Source of the DNA: Acidimicrobiaceae bacterium
GTDB lineage: Bacteria > Actinomycetota > Acidimicrobiia > Acidimicrobiales > Ilumatobacteraceae
Reading direction: 5' to 3'
DNA: 16,133 nt
Assembly (NCBI GenBank): GCA_003455715.1
Contig: DMQJ01000239.1
Location: 1 to 16,133, forward strand
The position numbers and the translations under genes were made by a program. The notes under the pieces are model-generated. The model saw nothing but the letters and a program-made list of their open reading frames with translations, was not told the DNA's origin and searched no databases. The first letter of the stretch is position 1. Each line of letters starts with the position of its first letter. This document shows, piece by piece, positions 14,969 to 16,133 of the stretch.

Positions 14969-16133
14969 CTAGAAATCGGTGGGTGCGCCGCCTTCGGCCT
15001 TGCGCCTTGCCACGAAGGCGTCGAGTTCCTCCTCGGTCGCCGCATCCATCGGCGGGCGTTCGTAGGCGGCCAGTTCCTTCTGCCAGACCGCGTTCGCCTT
15101 CTGGAACGCGGTCGGGCTGCCGGCCTCCTGCCAGGTCTCGAAATTGCGCCAGTCCGAGATGAGCGGCGAATAGAACGCGGTCTCGAAGCGCTCGAGTGTA
15201 TGGGCCGTGCCGAAATAGTGCCCGCCGGGGCCGACCTCGCGCACCGCATCCAGCCCCAGGGCCGCCGGGCTCACGTCCAGCGGCGTCAGGAACTCGGCCA
15301 CCATCTGCAGCAGGTCGACATCGACGATGAATTTCTCGAACGAGCAGGTCAGGCCGCCCTCCATCCATCCCGCTGCATGCATGATGAAATTGCCGCCGGC
15401 CTGGATCACGGCCCACAACGAGAACACCGATTCATAGGCGGCCTGCGCATCGACGGTGTTGGCGGCGCAGACGTTGGAGGTGCGGTACGGGATGCCGTAC
15501 CTGCGGCACAGTTGTCCGCCGGCCAGCACGGCCTTCATGTATTCGGGCGTGCCGAATGCGGGTGCACCGGTCTTCATGTCGACGTTCGACGTGAAGCCGC
15601 CGTACACCACCGGCGCGCCGGGGCGCACCATCTGCGTGAACGCGATGCCGGCCAGCGCCTCGGCGTGCTGCAAGGTCAGTGCGCCGGCGACGGTGACCGG
15701 CGCCATGGCACCCGACAGGGTGAACGGCGTGACGATGACCAGCTGCCCCATCGACGACATCTGGATGATGCCCTCCATCATCGGAATGTCGAGCTTCAGC
15801 GGCGAGTTGGTGTTGATGATCGTGTAGACCGACGGTTCCTCCAGCATCTGCTCTCGGCTCACGCCGCGGGCGATGCGGGCGATCTCGATGCCGTCGACGT
15901 TGCGCTCCTTGCCGAGCGAATAGATGTGGAAGGGCTTGTCCGTGAGAAGCGCCAGGTCGCGGATGCATTCGAGATGGCGGATCGACGGGTGAATGTCGAT
16001 CGGCTCTACCGGGTAGCCACCGGTCGTGTGGATGATGTTGTGGACCTGCGCAAGCTTGATGAAGTTGCGATAGTCCTCCTGGTTGCCCGGGCGTCGGCCG
16101 CGGTCGAGGTCGGGGCAGTTGGGCGCAGAGCCC
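14969..16133 (-). CDS. MttB-family (trimethylamine methyltransferase-like) protein, N-terminus cut by window edge
   Basis: The 387 visible residues run from the right edge to a TAG stop at 14971-14969. About 100 N-terminal residues should lie outside, since the family is usually around 480-520. Recognisable stretches include IHTTGGYPVEPIDIHPSIRH, YSLGKERNVDGIEIARIA, YGGFTSNVDMKTGAPAFGTP, NVCAANTVDAQAAYE and VREVGPGGHYFGTAHTLERF, with a typical end KAEGGAPTDF. Archaeal MttB uses an internal amber codon for pyrrolysine about two thirds along. No in-frame TAG occurs inside the visible part, so this looks like the pyrrolysine-independent branch. Some members of that branch demethylate glycine betaine, proline betaine or carnitine by passing the methyl to a corrinoid protein. 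No corrinoid protein is in view. The gene is followed by the dehydrogenase gene on the same strand, so co-transcription is likely. Confidence 0.9.
   Translation of the reverse strand, partial: GSAPNCPDLDRGRRPGNQEDYRNFIKLAQVHNIIHTTGGYPVEPIDIHPSIRHLECIRDLALLTDKPFHIYSLGKERNVDGIEIARIARGVSREQMLEEPSVYTIINTNSPLKLDIPMMEGIIQMSSMGQLVIVTPFTLSGAMAPVTVAGALTLQHAEALAGIAFTQMVRPGAPVVYGGFTSNVDMKTGAPAFGTPEYMKAVLAGGQLCRRYGIPYRTSNVCAANTVDAQAAYESVFSLWAVIQAGGNFIMHAAGWMEGGLTCSFEKFIVDVDLLQMVAEFLTPLDVSPAALGLDAVREVGPGGHYFGTAHTLERFETAFYSPLISDWRNFETWQEAGSPTAFQKANAVWQKELAAYERPPMDAATEEELDAFVARRKAEGGAPTDF

Noticed and set aside
14969..16133. Internal pyrrolysine (amber) codon in the MttB homologue
   Set aside because: I translated the visible frame from 16132 to the stop and found no internal TAG.
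1..16133. CRISPR array, tRNA or rRNA gene, insertion sequence or attachment site
   Set aside because: No regularly spaced repeats, cloverleaf-like sequence, transposase-like protein or flanking duplications were seen; coding density is ordinary.

Overview
The window is 16,133 bases of dense, GC-rich bacterial chromosome with ten protein genes (two cut by the window edges). I saw no tRNA, rRNA, CRISPR array or mobile element. GTG and TTG starts, four-base stop/start overlaps, a glycine/aspartate-rich linker after a lipoprotein signal and G-rich ribosome binding sites suggest a high-GC actinobacterium. An Acidimicrobiia-type marine or freshwater lineage is my best guess, but it is inference only.

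Layout. (1) Bases 1-2881, minus strand: formate--tetrahydrofolate ligase (fhs), then folD, then the N-terminal part of an IclR-type regulator, apparently one operon. (2) Bases 2882-3004: a short divergent control region rich in TTCC/GGAA palindromes. (3) Bases 3005-4378, plus strand: an FAD-dependent oxidoreductase of unknown substrate. Its stop directly abuts the stop of the next gene. (4) Bases 4379-6418, minus strand: a large flavin / Fe-S / Rossmann oxidoreductase of the trimethylamine dehydrogenase / N-methylproline demethylase type. (5) Bases 6419-6706: a second divergent control region with palindromes, motifs shared with the first one, and a hairpin. (6) Bases 6707-12402, plus strand: a complete peptide/nickel-type (family 5) ABC importer: Tat lipoprotein binding protein, two permeases and a fused double ATPase. 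Two hairpins lie between the binding-protein gene and the permeases. (7) Bases 12443-16133, minus strand: an MttB-family methyltransferase homologue without an in-frame amber codon in the visible part, followed by a dimethylglycine/sarcosine dehydrogenase-type flavoenzyme with a GcvT half.

How the genes may work together. The enzymes fit catabolism of an N-methylated amine or betaine (glycine betaine, proline betaine, dimethylglycine, N-methylproline or similar). The ABC system could import the compound or a conjugate. The MttB homologue and the TMADH-like and DMGDH-like flavoenzymes would remove methyl groups. The GcvT half would trap formaldehyde-level carbon as 5,10-methylene-tetrahydrofolate. 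FolD would oxidise it to 10-formyl-THF, and the Fhs ligase running in reverse would release formate with ATP gain. The IclR regulator may control the locus through the palindromes. No corrinoid protein is visible, so the MttB step is the least supported.
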